Origin: Candidatus Chryseopegocella kryptomonas
GTDB taxonomy: Bacteria > Bacteroidota > Ignavibacteria > Kryptoniales > Kryptoniaceae
Assembly (NCBI RefSeq): GCF_001536065.1
Contig: NZ_CZVW01000007.1
Span: 50,093 to 114,092 of the forward strand
Reading direction: 5' to 3'
DNA length: 64,000 nt
Position numbers and translations under genes: made by a program. The stretch's first letter is position 1. The number at the start of each line of letters is the position of its first letter. Below the pieces are notes generated by a model. That model made no database searches. It was not told the origin of the DNA and saw only the letters and a program-made list of their open reading frames with translations. Below are positions 1-8,128 of this stretch, one piece after another.

Positions 1-665
1 AATGTCAGATTTATTCCGCCGAAATTTTTTATCGGTTTCCCACGCAACGATTCAATTCCCTTTGGATACGGAATGTAATAATATCTTATGCTTATTCCGC
101 TTATTGTTCTCGGGTCAAGCCCGATGTATGCGCCAGCCCCAGCAAATAAATTTACTGTGTAATGAGACCTGCCGTATTTTAAACTGTTGAAAAATTCTTT
201 ATCATATGGAGTTGTAAAAATCAGAGTTGGACCGATGCCAGCCATCAAAAAAGGACGGAGATTGTCAGAGAGTTCATCTTTGAACAAACGATATTGAAAT
301 GAAAATGAAAGTGGCAAAACCATTATTCTGTTAACTTTATTCGGGACAAAAGTTTGCCCAGTCCACGGATCTATGTATTCAACTTCGTTTTCATCTTTTG
401 CTGTCATAAAGTTTAAAGTTGCCTGAATAAAATAGACATCTTTGATTTTATACCTGTAAAATGTTCCAAATGCAAAGCCATTGCTTGCAACCGAAAGGTC
501 AAGCCCCCACGATTTTTTTAATCCAAGCGTATCAATTAGTTTAAAATCAGACGGCGTTTCATAAACTATGATGCTATCTTTCATTGATGGCGGTTTTTCC
601 GTCTTTTTATCCTGCGAGTAGGCAAGAGAATAAAAAAGCAAGACAATTAAAATTAAACGCTTCAT
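1..665 (-). CDS. Outer-membrane beta-barrel protein, 3' end cut by window edge
   Basis: Reading the minus strand from the ATG at 665-663 gives 221 uninterrupted codons that run off the window start. The first ~18 residues form a signal peptide (MKRLILIVLLFYSLAYSQ), followed by a short charged linker. After that come alternating hydrophobic/polar strands with many aromatic residues, for example a segment reading GLDLSVASNGFAFGTFYRY and later FQYRLF and SIRYYYIPY. This is the look of a small outer-membrane barrel (OmpW/PorT-like size class). An AGGTG-type ribosome site lies just before the ATG. No specific family is recognised and the C-terminus is missing, so function is unknown. It lies beyond the terminator of the kamA unit and is probably transcribed separately. 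Confidence 0.75.
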   Translation of the reverse strand, partial: MKRLILIVLLFYSLAYSQDKKTEKPPSMKDSIIVYETPSDFKLIDTLGLKKSWGLDLSVASNGFAFGTFYRYKIKDVYFIQATLNFMTAKDENEVEYIDPWTGQTFVPNKVNRIMVLPLSFSFQYRLFKDELSDNLRPFLMAGIGPTLIFTTPYDKEFFNSLKYGRSHYTVNLFAGAGAYIGLDPRTISGISIRYYYIPYPKGIESLRGKPIKNFGGINLT

Positions 666-774
666 TTTAAACACCTCGTTTTTGAGTTTTTACATTCAAA
701 AACTTTAACTAATCCCTTTTAAGTCAAGTTCCTTTGGAAAAGAGCATTTCTCTGTTTAAAATTACAAATTCTTG

Positions 775-812
775 TGAAAAATAAAAAAAGGCAGGGTTTA
801 TTTGTCCCTGCC
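775..812 (-). terminator. Rho-independent terminator of the kamA unit
   Basis: GGCAGGG (790-796) pairs with CCCTGCC (806-812) across a 9-nt loop. On the minus strand the stem is followed by a T-rich tract (789 down to about 775: seven Ts, an A, then five Ts). It sits about 30 bp past the kamA stop, so it closes the minus-strand unit that starts near 4629. Confidence 0.85.
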
Positions 813-842
813 CAATTTGAAGATAAAACGAGGTTTTGGTTC

Positions 843-1969
843 TTACTCAACGAGCCACTTCTTTCGTTCAATAATTTTTCTTGGCTCGCTTGTCGGTTTG
901 GGCTCGTATTTTATCTCTTCAATTTCTTCTTCTTTCACATCTGGATACACATAAATTTCGTATCTAAAGTTTCGGAGAATGATTTCGTTTTCGTTGTGTG
1001 CAATTACATATTGAGGCAGAATTGGAATTTTTCCACCGCCACCGGGCGCATCAATCACATAATATGGAACCGCAAGACCTGATATATGCCCGCGCAATTT
1101 GTCCATTATTTCAATCCCAACTCTAAGTGGCGTTCTAAAAAGATTTGCTCAACGAGTTATATCCGCTTGATAAATGTAATACGGTCTAACTCTTATTGCC
1201 AAAAGTTTTTTCATAGTTCCTGCATAACATACGGATCGTCGTTTACGCCACGAAGAAGCACTGTTTGATTTCCAACAGGTATTCCAGCATCTGCGAGCAT
1301 TTCACAAGCGCGTTTACTTTCAGGAGTTATCTCCCACGGGTGATTGAAGTGTGTGTTAACATAAATTGGATGATATTTTTTCAGCATATTGCACAGGTTT
1401 TCTGTGATTCTCTGCGGTAAAACACACGGCATCTTCGTCCCAATTCTTATTATCTCAACATGTGGGATTTCTCTCAACGCTTTTATAATTTTCTCAAGCA
1501 TATAATCCGTGAGCATCAATGGATCGCCCCCGGACAAAATGACATCCCTTACCTCTGGATGATTTCTTATGTATTCAATTCCATCCTGAATAAATTTCAT
1601 ACTGATTTTGCTTGAATCACCAACTTTTCTCTTGCGTGTGCAAAATCTACAATACATTGAACATTGGCTCGTCACGAGGAAGAGAACTCTATCTGGATAT
1701 CTATGTGTAATACTTGGCACAGGGCTCATTGCGTCTTCATCAAGCGGGTCTTCGGGCATATCTTCATCTGCAAGCTCTTCTATGTCAGGAAAACATTGAA
1801 GCCATATCGGATCGCCTTTGTATCTAATCAAGCTCAGATAATAAGGATTAATTCTCGCTGGATATCGTTCAATTATTTTTCTCATCAAATCTTTGTCCAC
1901 GCCAAAAACTTCGGCGAAATCTTCTGCTGTTTCTACACTTTTTCTTAATAGTTCTTGCCAGAGCTCCAT
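843..1969 (-). pseudogene. kamA: Lysine 2,3-aminomutase family (KamA) gene, disrupted by a frameshift and a stop
   Basis: KamA enzymes are radical-SAM, PLP-dependent aminomutases converting L-lysine (or a related amino acid) to its beta isomer. The first part (1969-1211) carries the radical-SAM cluster motif CSMYCRFC and the SGGDPL segment. Family homology continues past its stop in another frame: from 1214 the reading is MKKLLAIRVRPYYIYQ, then an in-frame TGA at 1151-1149, then FRTP and the PLP-lysine motif DAPGGGGKI down to 843. Restoring one base at about 1213 and reading the TGA as the family's Gly (GGA) would give a full-length enzyme of about 375 residues. Two lesions lie within 65 bp, so this is either a young pseudogene or a patch of poor sequence. 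It is the last gene of the ATP-grasp/GNAT/KamA unit. Confidence 0.8.
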
Positions 1970-1980
1970 TTTTTACCTCC

Positions 1981-2466
1981 CTAAATATATTTTGCAAAAA
2001 TTATTAAATCGTCATTTTGTTTGTAAAAATCTCTGATGCGGGCTGTTTCAATATACCCGCACGACTTGTAAAAAGCTCTCGTTTTTTGATATTTCTCCTG
2101 TGAAGATGTCTCTACAAGAATTAAGCTCCCTCCCATTTGTTTTATTTTTTCTTCAGCAAATTTCATTAAACTTTTTCCTATTCCATTTCCCTGTAAATCT
2201 GGATCAACAGCGATCCAGTAAATATCAAAAGTTGCAAGCGTTAAAGGTCTTTTGCCAAAGCATATATAACCAATCGCATTATCATAATCGTCAACTGCTG
2301 AATAAATTTCATATCCACTTTTTTCACCTTGGTTTAAAAACTCATCAATTATTTCAATCGCAACGTTTATTTCTTCTTCTGTGAACATTTCTGTTGAAAT
2401 CAAAATTTTTTCAATTTTTTCTCTATCTTTACTTGTTAATTTTCTTATCAGCATAGGTTCTTTCAA
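1981..2466 (-). CDS. GNAT-family N-acetyltransferase (161 aa)
   Basis: This is a single GNAT domain filling the protein: beta strand IGYICFG, then the acetyl-CoA-binding motif A (VDPDLQGNGIGKSLM, matching Q/RxxGxG/A), then the C-terminal segment AFYKSCGY. It would transfer an acyl group from CoA to an amine. It overlaps the end of the upstream ATP-grasp gene by 38 bp and lies 11 bp before kamA, so it is translationally tied to both. In Ne-acetyl-beta-lysine producers a GNAT (AblB) acts on the KamA product; a similar role here is inference. An alternative start is the second Met (2454), which still overlaps the upstream gene. The substrate is not known. Confidence 0.85.
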   Translation of the reverse strand: MKEPMLIRKLTSKDREKIEKILISTEMFTEEEINVAIEIIDEFLNQGEKSGYEIYSAVDDYDNAIGYICFGKRPLTLATFDIYWIAVDPDLQGNGIGKSLMKFAEEKIKQMGGSLILVETSSQEKYQKTRAFYKSCGYIETARIRDFYKQNDDLIIFAKYI

Positions 2467-3502
2467 GCGCTAATTCTGCAATTTTAATGATTGTTTCTGC
2501 TGGTGTTAATCCATAAACAGAAGCTGAACGCATAAACCCAGCGTTTCTTGACAGGTCAGGGTTTGGATTTACTTCAAGCACATAAGGATTTCCATCTTTA
2601 TCAATTCGCATATCAACTCTTGCGTAATCTCTGCAACCCATAATTTTGTAACATGAAAGTGCGATCTCTTTCACTTTCGCTTCAAGTTCCGGTTCAAGTG
2701 GAGCTGGACACACAGGAATTGTCTTTTTGTAATACTCTGTATCTGGAATCCACTTTGCTTCATAGCTTACGATTTTTGGAAGGTTCGGTGGTAATTGCGA
2801 AAAATCTATCTCGGAAATTGGTAAAACGACAGGAGGATTGTTTCCAAGGATTGCAACATTTATTTCTCTTCCATCAATGAATTCCTCAACAAGAGCTGGC
2901 TGTTTAAATTGTTTCAGGATATGTTCAACTCGTTCGCTCAATTCTTTTATATCATAGACAACGGATTTTTCATTTATGCCTGCACTTGCATCTTCACGCA
3001 CAGGTTTGACTATCAATGGAAAATTTAATTCAAGTTTTTTATAACCGTTGAAAGATTCTGTGAATAGTTCAAATTTTGCAGTTGGTATTTTATGGTGTGA
3101 GAGAATAATCTTTGTTTTTGATTTGTCAAGGCATAATCCAAGCGTCATTGGTGGTGCACCCGTGTAGGGAATTTTTAAAAGTTCATACAATCCAGCTGCA
3201 AAAACTTCTTCCTGTGAATCTAGCTCAACCATTTCGCAAAAGTTATAAATAAGGTCGGTTTTTAAATTTAGAAGGTCGTTAATAAATTTGCGTGCATTAA
3301 AAACAGGTAAAACTTTCACATTGAATCCACCGCTTTCAAGTGAGTTCACGATGAATTCAATTTCACCTTTGACTTCGGTAATTGAAGCATCGTTGATATT
3401 AATTGCAGGTTCAATCATCGTAGGGTCGTTATATATAACCGTTATTTCCAAACCTTTATACATAAAAAGCCCGTATTTTTGTTTTAACAGATTGATAATC
3501 AA
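2429..3502 (-). CDS. ATP-grasp ligase, D-Ala-D-Ala ligase-like (second of pair, 357 aa)
   Basis: The Ddl-type ATP-grasp layout is clear: N-terminal Rossmann-like region, KIPYTGAPPMTLGLCLDK, the nucleotide-binding Lys in PLIVKPV, VEEF-DGRE, and the metal-binding end (RVDMRIDKDGN, LEVNPNPDL). Such enzymes join a carboxylate, activated as acyl phosphate, to an amine. Two departures from true Ddl stand out. The serine loop reads REDASAGI rather than HEGSS-G, and EAKW replaces the Ddl EAKY that carries the catalytic Tyr. Hence a different acceptor is likely. It starts 7 bp after the first ATP-grasp gene and overlaps the GNAT gene. It is probably not the peptidoglycan Ddl, given its partner genes. 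Confidence 0.85.
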   Translation of the reverse strand: MIINLLKQKYGLFMYKGLEITVIYNDPTMIEPAININDASITEVKGEIEFIVNSLESGGFNVKVLPVFNARKFINDLLNLKTDLIYNFCEMVELDSQEEVFAAGLYELLKIPYTGAPPMTLGLCLDKSKTKIILSHHKIPTAKFELFTESFNGYKKLELNFPLIVKPVREDASAGINEKSVVYDIKELSERVEHILKQFKQPALVEEFIDGREINVAILGNNPPVVLPISEIDFSQLPPNLPKIVSYEAKWIPDTEYYKKTIPVCPAPLEPELEAKVKEIALSCYKIMGCRDYARVDMRIDKDGNPYVLEVNPNPDLSRNAGFMRSASVYGLTPAETIIKIAELALERTYADKKINK

Positions 3503-3509
3503 TCATTTT

Positions 3510-4589
3510 CTAAATCATGCCGTATCTTTTTAAAGCTGCATTTAAGACCTCGTTTATCATCTGATTGTAGGTTAACCCCGCTGCACGTGCTGCTTTTGGA
3601 AAGCAGGAATTATCTTCGGGATTTGGAAGGATTCCGGGCAACGGATTTACTTCAAGTATATTTGGAATTCCATTTTTATCAAGTCGCATATCAATTCTGC
3701 ACCAGTCACGGCACCTAAGAACTTTAAATGTTGAAAGTGCGATTTTTTCTATCGTTTCTTTTAACTTATTATCTATTTCGGCGGGACATTGAAATATATC
3801 AAGTGGTTTTTCTCTTGTATCCCAAATCCATTTCGCTTCAAACGAGTAAATTGGTTTTGCTTCTGGTGGAAGTGAATCAAATTTAATTTCAATTATTGGT
3901 AAAACTTTTGCTGATTTTCCATTTCCGAGGATTGCAACTGTAAATTCTCTCCCGGGCAAAAATTCTTCAACAAGCGCTGGTTCATTGTAAGTTTTTATCA
4001 CTCTCTCAATTTCAAGATAGAGTTCATTTTTATTTGAAACGACGGAAGAATTAAATATACCTTTGCTTGAACCTTCGTGTAGAGGTTTAACTATGAGTGG
4101 GAATTTAAGTTCAATTTCACCATCAAACTCGTCAAGGTTTTCAACTACGAAAAACTTTGCGGTTGGGATTTTGTAGTAAGATAAAATTTCTTTTGTTCTT
4201 GCTTTATCAAGGCAGATTGCAAGCGTAAGTGGGTCGCTTCCTGTGTAAGGAATGTTTAACATTTCAAGGATTGCGGGAATTTGCGCTTCTCTACTTGCCC
4301 CGTAGAAACCCTCTGCGATGTTGAAAACGATATCAGGTCTATTTTTTCTTAATTTTTCAAATGCATCTTCATTTGCTTCAATCAAGATGACATTGTGATT
4401 TTCTTCAAGCGCATTTTTTACTGCGTTTATCGTTTCCCAAGTGTCCCATTCAGCATAAGTGTCATCAACAGTTTGGAGTTTGTGTTCAGCATTTGACTTA
4501 TTTAAGAACTTAACACTACTAAACGAATCATCACTGCCTGAATCATCTTGTCTTTCCTTCTTCAAATTAAACACAAGACCAACATTCAT
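3510..4589 (-). CDS. ATP-grasp ligase, D-Ala-D-Ala ligase-like (first of pair, 359 aa)
   Basis: This is the first gene after the promoter at 4629-4656. The N-terminus (GLVFNLKKE) is followed by an acidic, serine-rich insert of about 35 residues and the phrase YAEWDTWETI. Then come ATP-grasp motifs: IPYTGSDPLTLAICLDK, PLIVKPLHEGSSKGI (canonical serine loop), VEEFLPGREF, RIDMRLDKNG and LEVNPLPG. As in its neighbour, the Ddl catalytic-Tyr position is Trp (EAKW). The two ligases share the same fold and many identical blocks but differ in the serine loop. They are probably an ancient duplication that works in sequence or as a heteromer on a small peptide or amino-acid amide; that part is inference. 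Confidence 0.85.
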   Translation of the reverse strand: MNVGLVFNLKKERQDDSGSDDSFSSVKFLNKSNAEHKLQTVDDTYAEWDTWETINAVKNALEENHNVILIEANEDAFEKLRKNRPDIVFNIAEGFYGASREAQIPAILEMLNIPYTGSDPLTLAICLDKARTKEILSYYKIPTAKFFVVENLDEFDGEIELKFPLIVKPLHEGSSKGIFNSSVVSNKNELYLEIERVIKTYNEPALVEEFLPGREFTVAILGNGKSAKVLPIIEIKFDSLPPEAKPIYSFEAKWIWDTREKPLDIFQCPAEIDNKLKETIEKIALSTFKVLRCRDWCRIDMRLDKNGIPNILEVNPLPGILPNPEDNSCFPKAARAAGLTYNQMINEVLNAALKRYGMI

Positions 4590-4628
4590 AAAGAAAGCGA
4601 CTTTGTTTTAAATCCGTTTTCAACTATA

Positions 4629-4656
4629 AATATATAAATTTTTTTGAAAATGTCAA
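4629..4656 (-). promoter_or_regulatory. Promoter of the ATP-grasp/GNAT/kamA unit
   Basis: On the minus strand TTGACA (4656-4651) is followed after 16 bp by TATATT (4634-4629), about 40 bp before the first ATG at 4589. The same -10 hexamer recurs at wzc, the 38270 gene and efp in this window, which supports the call. Confidence 0.6.
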
Positions 4657-4775
4657 GAGATGTTTGAGATTTGATTGAGGACTTTAGAAATTTTAAACTG
4701 TTAAGTCGTTTAGTTTGATGATGCAATTTAACCCGACAATTTTTTGAGTGTTAAGAAAGTTTCAGGAAGGTTTAA

Positions 4776-4810
4776 CAAAATTAAAAACCCTCTCTGCTGA
4801 TGGAGAGGGT
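4776..4810 (-). terminator. Terminator of the nusG-like gene
   Basis: ACCCTCTC (4787-4794) pairs with GAGAGGGT (4803-4810). On the minus strand the hairpin is followed by TTTTTAATTTTG. It lies 32 bp past the nusG-like stop and insulates it from the next unit. Confidence 0.85.
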
Positions 4811-4841
4811 GCTGGATTAAATAAGAGTTATGATTTTGATC

Positions 4842-5366
4842 TTATTCTAAAATTTCCGGATCAACCTTGCGAAGCAAAAATTTGTGAATTTCTGCTTTAA
4901 CTTGATAGTCCATTGACATAAGCAGGACAACTGCTTTATGACTGTTTGCTCTTTCTACTACCCCAACGAAACCTTTTAAAGGTCCATCAACCACGACGAC
5001 ATAATCCCCCGCACAAATTTCAAACTCATGTTCGCATTTTTCAGGCACATAAATGTGATTGTTTCCGTTAATTCGCTCTTTTATCGTTTCTATGATTGAT
5101 TCTTTTATCGGTTTGGGTCTCCCATTGATGCCAAGAATTTTTCTCACCCCTCTTGTATAGATTACCATGTCAAACAGCGTTGGTTTCAACTTTGCGAAGA
5201 CATAGCACGGGAAAAGCGGAACGGTAATAGCTCGTTTTTTTGCTCTTATTAATCTTATTTCTTTAATTTTTGGATTGAAAACTTCAATGTTTGCAAGTGT
5301 TAAATATGATTCAACGAGATTTTCTTGTTTTGGCTTTGTTTGAAGGACATACCAGTTTAAATCCAA
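4842..5366 (-). CDS. NusG paralogue, UpxY/RfaH-like transcription antiterminator (174 aa)
   Basis: The NGN domain is at residues ~1-105 (start WYVLQTKPKQENLVESYL, then PLFPCYVFAKL) and a KOW motif follows at ~115-145 (AGDYVVVVDGPLKGFVGVVE). Housekeeping NusG is usually encoded with ribosomal protein genes. This copy instead lies downstream of a Wzc-like polysaccharide gene on the same strand, typical of specialised paralogues (RfaH, UpxY, LoaP) that let polymerase read through long polysaccharide operons. No ops element or large glycan operon is visible here, so its targets are elsewhere. The distance to wzc (150 bp) leaves room for its own promoter. Confidence 0.85.
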   Translation of the reverse strand: MDLNWYVLQTKPKQENLVESYLTLANIEVFNPKIKEIRLIRAKKRAITVPLFPCYVFAKLKPTLFDMVIYTRGVRKILGINGRPKPIKESIIETIKERINGNNHIYVPEKCEHEFEICAGDYVVVVDGPLKGFVGVVERANSHKAVVLLMSMDYQVKAEIHKFLLRKVDPEILE

Positions 5367-5516
5367 CTTTGATCACCTCGCTTAAATTTATTTTTGAAAC
5401 AGTGAAAATACTCCACCAGAAAAAAATTTGAAATTCCTCCCGCCGTAGAGAACAATCTTAAAATTTGATTATTGCAAAAATTTTCAGCTTACCCTCTTCA
5501 CTTTACCCCAAACTCT

Positions 5517-7850
5517 TCACTTTTTGCCCTCACCTTTATCTCTATCTGCGCCGTAATAATCGTAATACCTGTAATAGCGATAATATCTGTAATAAGTTCC
5601 ATAAGTTGAGCTTGCATCAAAGTTGTTCAGAAGGACACCAATTACAGTTCCACCCACTCTTTGGATCATTTCCCTTGCTTTGTCAAGGACATCAATTTCG
5701 GTTTTTCCAGCAGATGCGACAAGTAGGACTCCATCAACTTGGCTTGCTATGATCAAAGCGTCTGTTACAGCAACAAGCGGTGGCGTATCAAATATAACCA
5801 TCTCATAATTTAATTTGAGATATTCAATGAATTCTTTCATTTTTTCAGAGCCAAGCAATTCCGCTGGATTTGGTGGAACAACACCGCACGGAACAAGGTA
5901 TAGATTTTCAACCTCGGTTTGCTTGAAAATTTCTTCAATTTCAGCTCTACCGAACAAATAATCTGTAAGCCCAGGTTCTCTTTTAACGCCAAAAACTCTG
6001 TGTAGGACAGGTCTTCTAAGGTCGGTATCAAGCAAAACTGTTTTTAAACCAGCACTTGCCATTGTAATTGCAAGGTTTGAAGCGGTTGTTGACTTACCTT
6101 CTTTTGGTGCACTGCTTGCGACGACGATAGATTTAATTTTTTTATCAAGTTTTGCAAATTGTATTCCGGTTCTTAAAACTCTGTATGCTTCTGCGATGTG
6201 CGATTTCGGGCTAAGGTGTGTTATTAAATGAGCTGCGATGTTTCGTCCTTCGTCCTTTTTGAGCTGTTTCCCATCAAGTTTTGTTTCAACTTCAATTATC
6301 GGAATTGCAGAAAGAACTGTAAATCCACGTTTTTCAATTTGTTCTGGCGTCTTTATCGTTCTATCAAAGTATTCCTTGACGAAAACAATCCCAACCCCAA
6401 GACCGAGCCCAACGATTATGCTGAGAATTAAATTGAGATGTATCTTTGGACTTACAGGTTTTAATCCCGGGGTTGCATAGTCAATTATTTGGACATATCC
6501 AAATTGAGATTGCTCTGCTATCATTGCTTCTTGATATTTTTCCTCAATTAAAAGGTAAAGTTTTTCACTGCTCATTCTCGCGCGTTCAAGCCGTGCGTAG
6601 TCAATTAATTTCGCCGGTATCGTTTCAAATTTTCTGTTTAATTGCTCAATTAATCTTTCAAGTTCTCTCTTTTTCGCTTCGTATGCTGTTAGTTCAATTT
6701 CGGTTAACAAAATTTTCTGTTTCAGCTCTTTTACAAATCCAGTCGGGTCATAGGTTTGAGTCCCGGGGCTTCCAGAACTGGCAAATCCAGTCTTTAAAAA
6801 TTCTGCTATTTTTTCCTGTAATTTCTTTCTTAATGATGCAAGCTGCTCATCTATTTCTCTCAAGCTCTTATTCAAAACTTCTTGGCTTCCAACTTTTGGA
6901 TTTTGAGCAATAATTTGATCCCTCGTGACTTCAAGTTTTGCTATCTCTTCTTGCAGATATTTTATGTATGGGTCAAGTGCCTCGGTTGCGACTTTGACAA
7001 ATTCTGGTTCAATCTGTTTAATCTGTTCAAGGTATGCATTCAATTTTTTCTCCGCTGATGAAATTTCAACAATTGCTTCACCGCGTTTTGATTCAAGGTT
7101 AGCAAGTTGTTCAATAAGTTTTTTTGATTCCTCGTCAAGTGCGACGACACCAGCTGATTTCATATAACTTTCAAGCTGGTTCTCCGCCTGATCAAGCAGT
7201 TTCTTTTTATCTGCAAGCTGTTCCTCAAGAAACTTTCTTACGCTTCTTGATTCATTTCGGCTCATCATAAGGTTTCTCTCATAGTAGGCGTCTGCAAAAG
7301 TATTGGCTATTAAAGCTGCTTCTTTTGGATTTTTGCTTCGGACGGTAATTTTTATTATGTCTGCATCGCGCGGGGATTCAATTTTAACATCTTTTTCAAA
7401 CCTTTCAATTATCGTCTCAATTTTTGCAAATGGCTTAATTCCCTCTTTCAGTTCTTTCCTTGATGGTTTGATTATGAGGATTGTATCTTTTTTATCGTTG
7501 AGGTCAACATAAACTCTGTCAATTAACTTCTTTGCAACTGCCTCTGCAAGGGAGCGACTTTTCAAAATTTCAATTTCATTTTTAATGTTCCTTTGCTCAG
7601 AAAGTCCAGTTATGTCAAATGCCTCTGTTAAGCCAAGCCCCTTCTTCCCCCTTTCAATCAAGACAACCGCCGTTGACTCATAAATCGGATCCTGCATAAA
7701 TGTAAAGATCGCAGTTGCGAGAACTACAAGTATGAATATCAAAATTACTAACCACTTGCCCCTGTAAAGAACCTGTATAACTTCATATAAGTTGATAGTT
7801 TCTTCCTCAGTTTGAAAAAAAGGTTGCCCGTTAACATTTGTTTTTTCCAT
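5517..7850 (-). CDS. Wzc-like polysaccharide co-polymerase with BY-kinase domain (777 aa)
   Basis: It controls chain length and export of an exopolysaccharide or capsule in the inner membrane. Visible parts in order: cytoplasmic N-terminus; TM helix at about residues 33-50; Wzz domain; long periplasmic coiled coil (~200-430); second TM (~465-485, LNLILSIIVGLGLGVGIVF); then a C-terminal bacterial tyrosine kinase with Walker A (SSAPKEGKST), Walker A' (VLLDTDLRRP) and Walker B (VIFDTPP). The tail is a tyrosine cluster in which YRYY units are repeated, the usual autophosphorylation site. Kinase and transmembrane parts are fused as in proteobacterial Wzc. It has its own promoter at 7903-7931. Confidence 0.93.
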   Translation of the reverse strand: MEKTNVNGQPFFQTEEETINLYEVIQVLYRGKWLVILIFILVVLATAIFTFMQDPIYESTAVVLIERGKKGLGLTEAFDITGLSEQRNIKNEIEILKSRSLAEAVAKKLIDRVYVDLNDKKDTILIIKPSRKELKEGIKPFAKIETIIERFEKDVKIESPRDADIIKITVRSKNPKEAALIANTFADAYYERNLMMSRNESRSVRKFLEEQLADKKKLLDQAENQLESYMKSAGVVALDEESKKLIEQLANLESKRGEAIVEISSAEKKLNAYLEQIKQIEPEFVKVATEALDPYIKYLQEEIAKLEVTRDQIIAQNPKVGSQEVLNKSLREIDEQLASLRKKLQEKIAEFLKTGFASSGSPGTQTYDPTGFVKELKQKILLTEIELTAYEAKKRELERLIEQLNRKFETIPAKLIDYARLERARMSSEKLYLLIEEKYQEAMIAEQSQFGYVQIIDYATPGLKPVSPKIHLNLILSIIVGLGLGVGIVFVKEYFDRTIKTPEQIEKRGFTVLSAIPIIEVETKLDGKQLKKDEGRNIAAHLITHLSPKSHIAEAYRVLRTGIQFAKLDKKIKSIVVASSAPKEGKSTTASNLAITMASAGLKTVLLDTDLRRPVLHRVFGVKREPGLTDYLFGRAEIEEIFKQTEVENLYLVPCGVVPPNPAELLGSEKMKEFIEYLKLNYEMVIFDTPPLVAVTDALIIASQVDGVLLVASAGKTEIDVLDKAREMIQRVGGTVIGVLLNNFDASSTYGTYYRYYRYYRYYDYYGADRDKGEGKK

Positions 7851-7902
7851 AGTTGTTAAGAACGCTCATTTTGTTTTCCCGTAAAAATTTTGTTCACTTC
7901 AC

Positions 7903-7931
7903 AATATAAAAAGTCAAAAAATAAAAGTCAA
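7903..7931 (-). promoter_or_regulatory. Promoter of the wzc-like gene
   Basis: On the minus strand TTGACT (7931-7926), 17-bp spacer, TATATT (7908-7903), predicting a leader of roughly 45 nt before the ATG at 7850. This is the best sigma-70-type match in the window. Confidence 0.65.
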
Positions 7932-8067
7932 GTATTTGCTATGTGTTTTAAATCACAATTAGGGGTCTGGATAATAGTCCACACCATTTGCTCAATATTA
8001 GCCAGGAGTTTTTTGTTTTGATGCTATGGGATTTAAGAAAGTTTAAATTTTTTGGCTTTCAAAATTA

Positions 8068-8083
8068 TGGCACAGGCTTTGAA
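8068..8083 (+). promoter_or_regulatory. Possible sigma-54 (RpoN) promoter of the flagellar cluster
   Basis: TGGCACAGGCTTTGAA matches the -24/-12 consensus TGGCACr-N4-TTGCw except for one base (GA instead of GC at -12), with the GG-N10-G spacing kept. It lies about 45 bp upstream of the flhF ATG, the expected distance. The rest of the 278-bp wzc/flhF interval shows no gene. RpoN control of flagellar genes is common, but no rpoN or activator is in this window. Confidence 0.45.
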
Positions 8084-8128
8084 ATATCTTTTATTTGAAA
8101 AGTTAAACAAAGTCAGGATTGAGTTTAA

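Noticed and set aside
774..1082. Plus-strand open frame opposite the end of kamA
   Set aside because: It covers the terminator hairpin and the antisense of the PLP-binding region; Phe/Asn-rich composition is typical of an antisense frame.
1148..1214. Programmed frameshift, split KamA or selenocysteine at the TGA
   Set aside because: The TGA sits at a family Gly, not a Cys. No slippery heptamer or stem-loop is evident, and a split protein would still be stopped after 21 codons at the TGA.
5465..5752. Plus-strand open frame over the wzc tail
   Set aside because: It is a shadow of the tyrosine-rich repeat and the short intergenic region, with low-complexity Leu/His content.
7950..8060. Possible small RNA or leader in the wzc/flhF interval
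   Set aside because: No stable hairpin with a T tract or conserved riboswitch core was seen.
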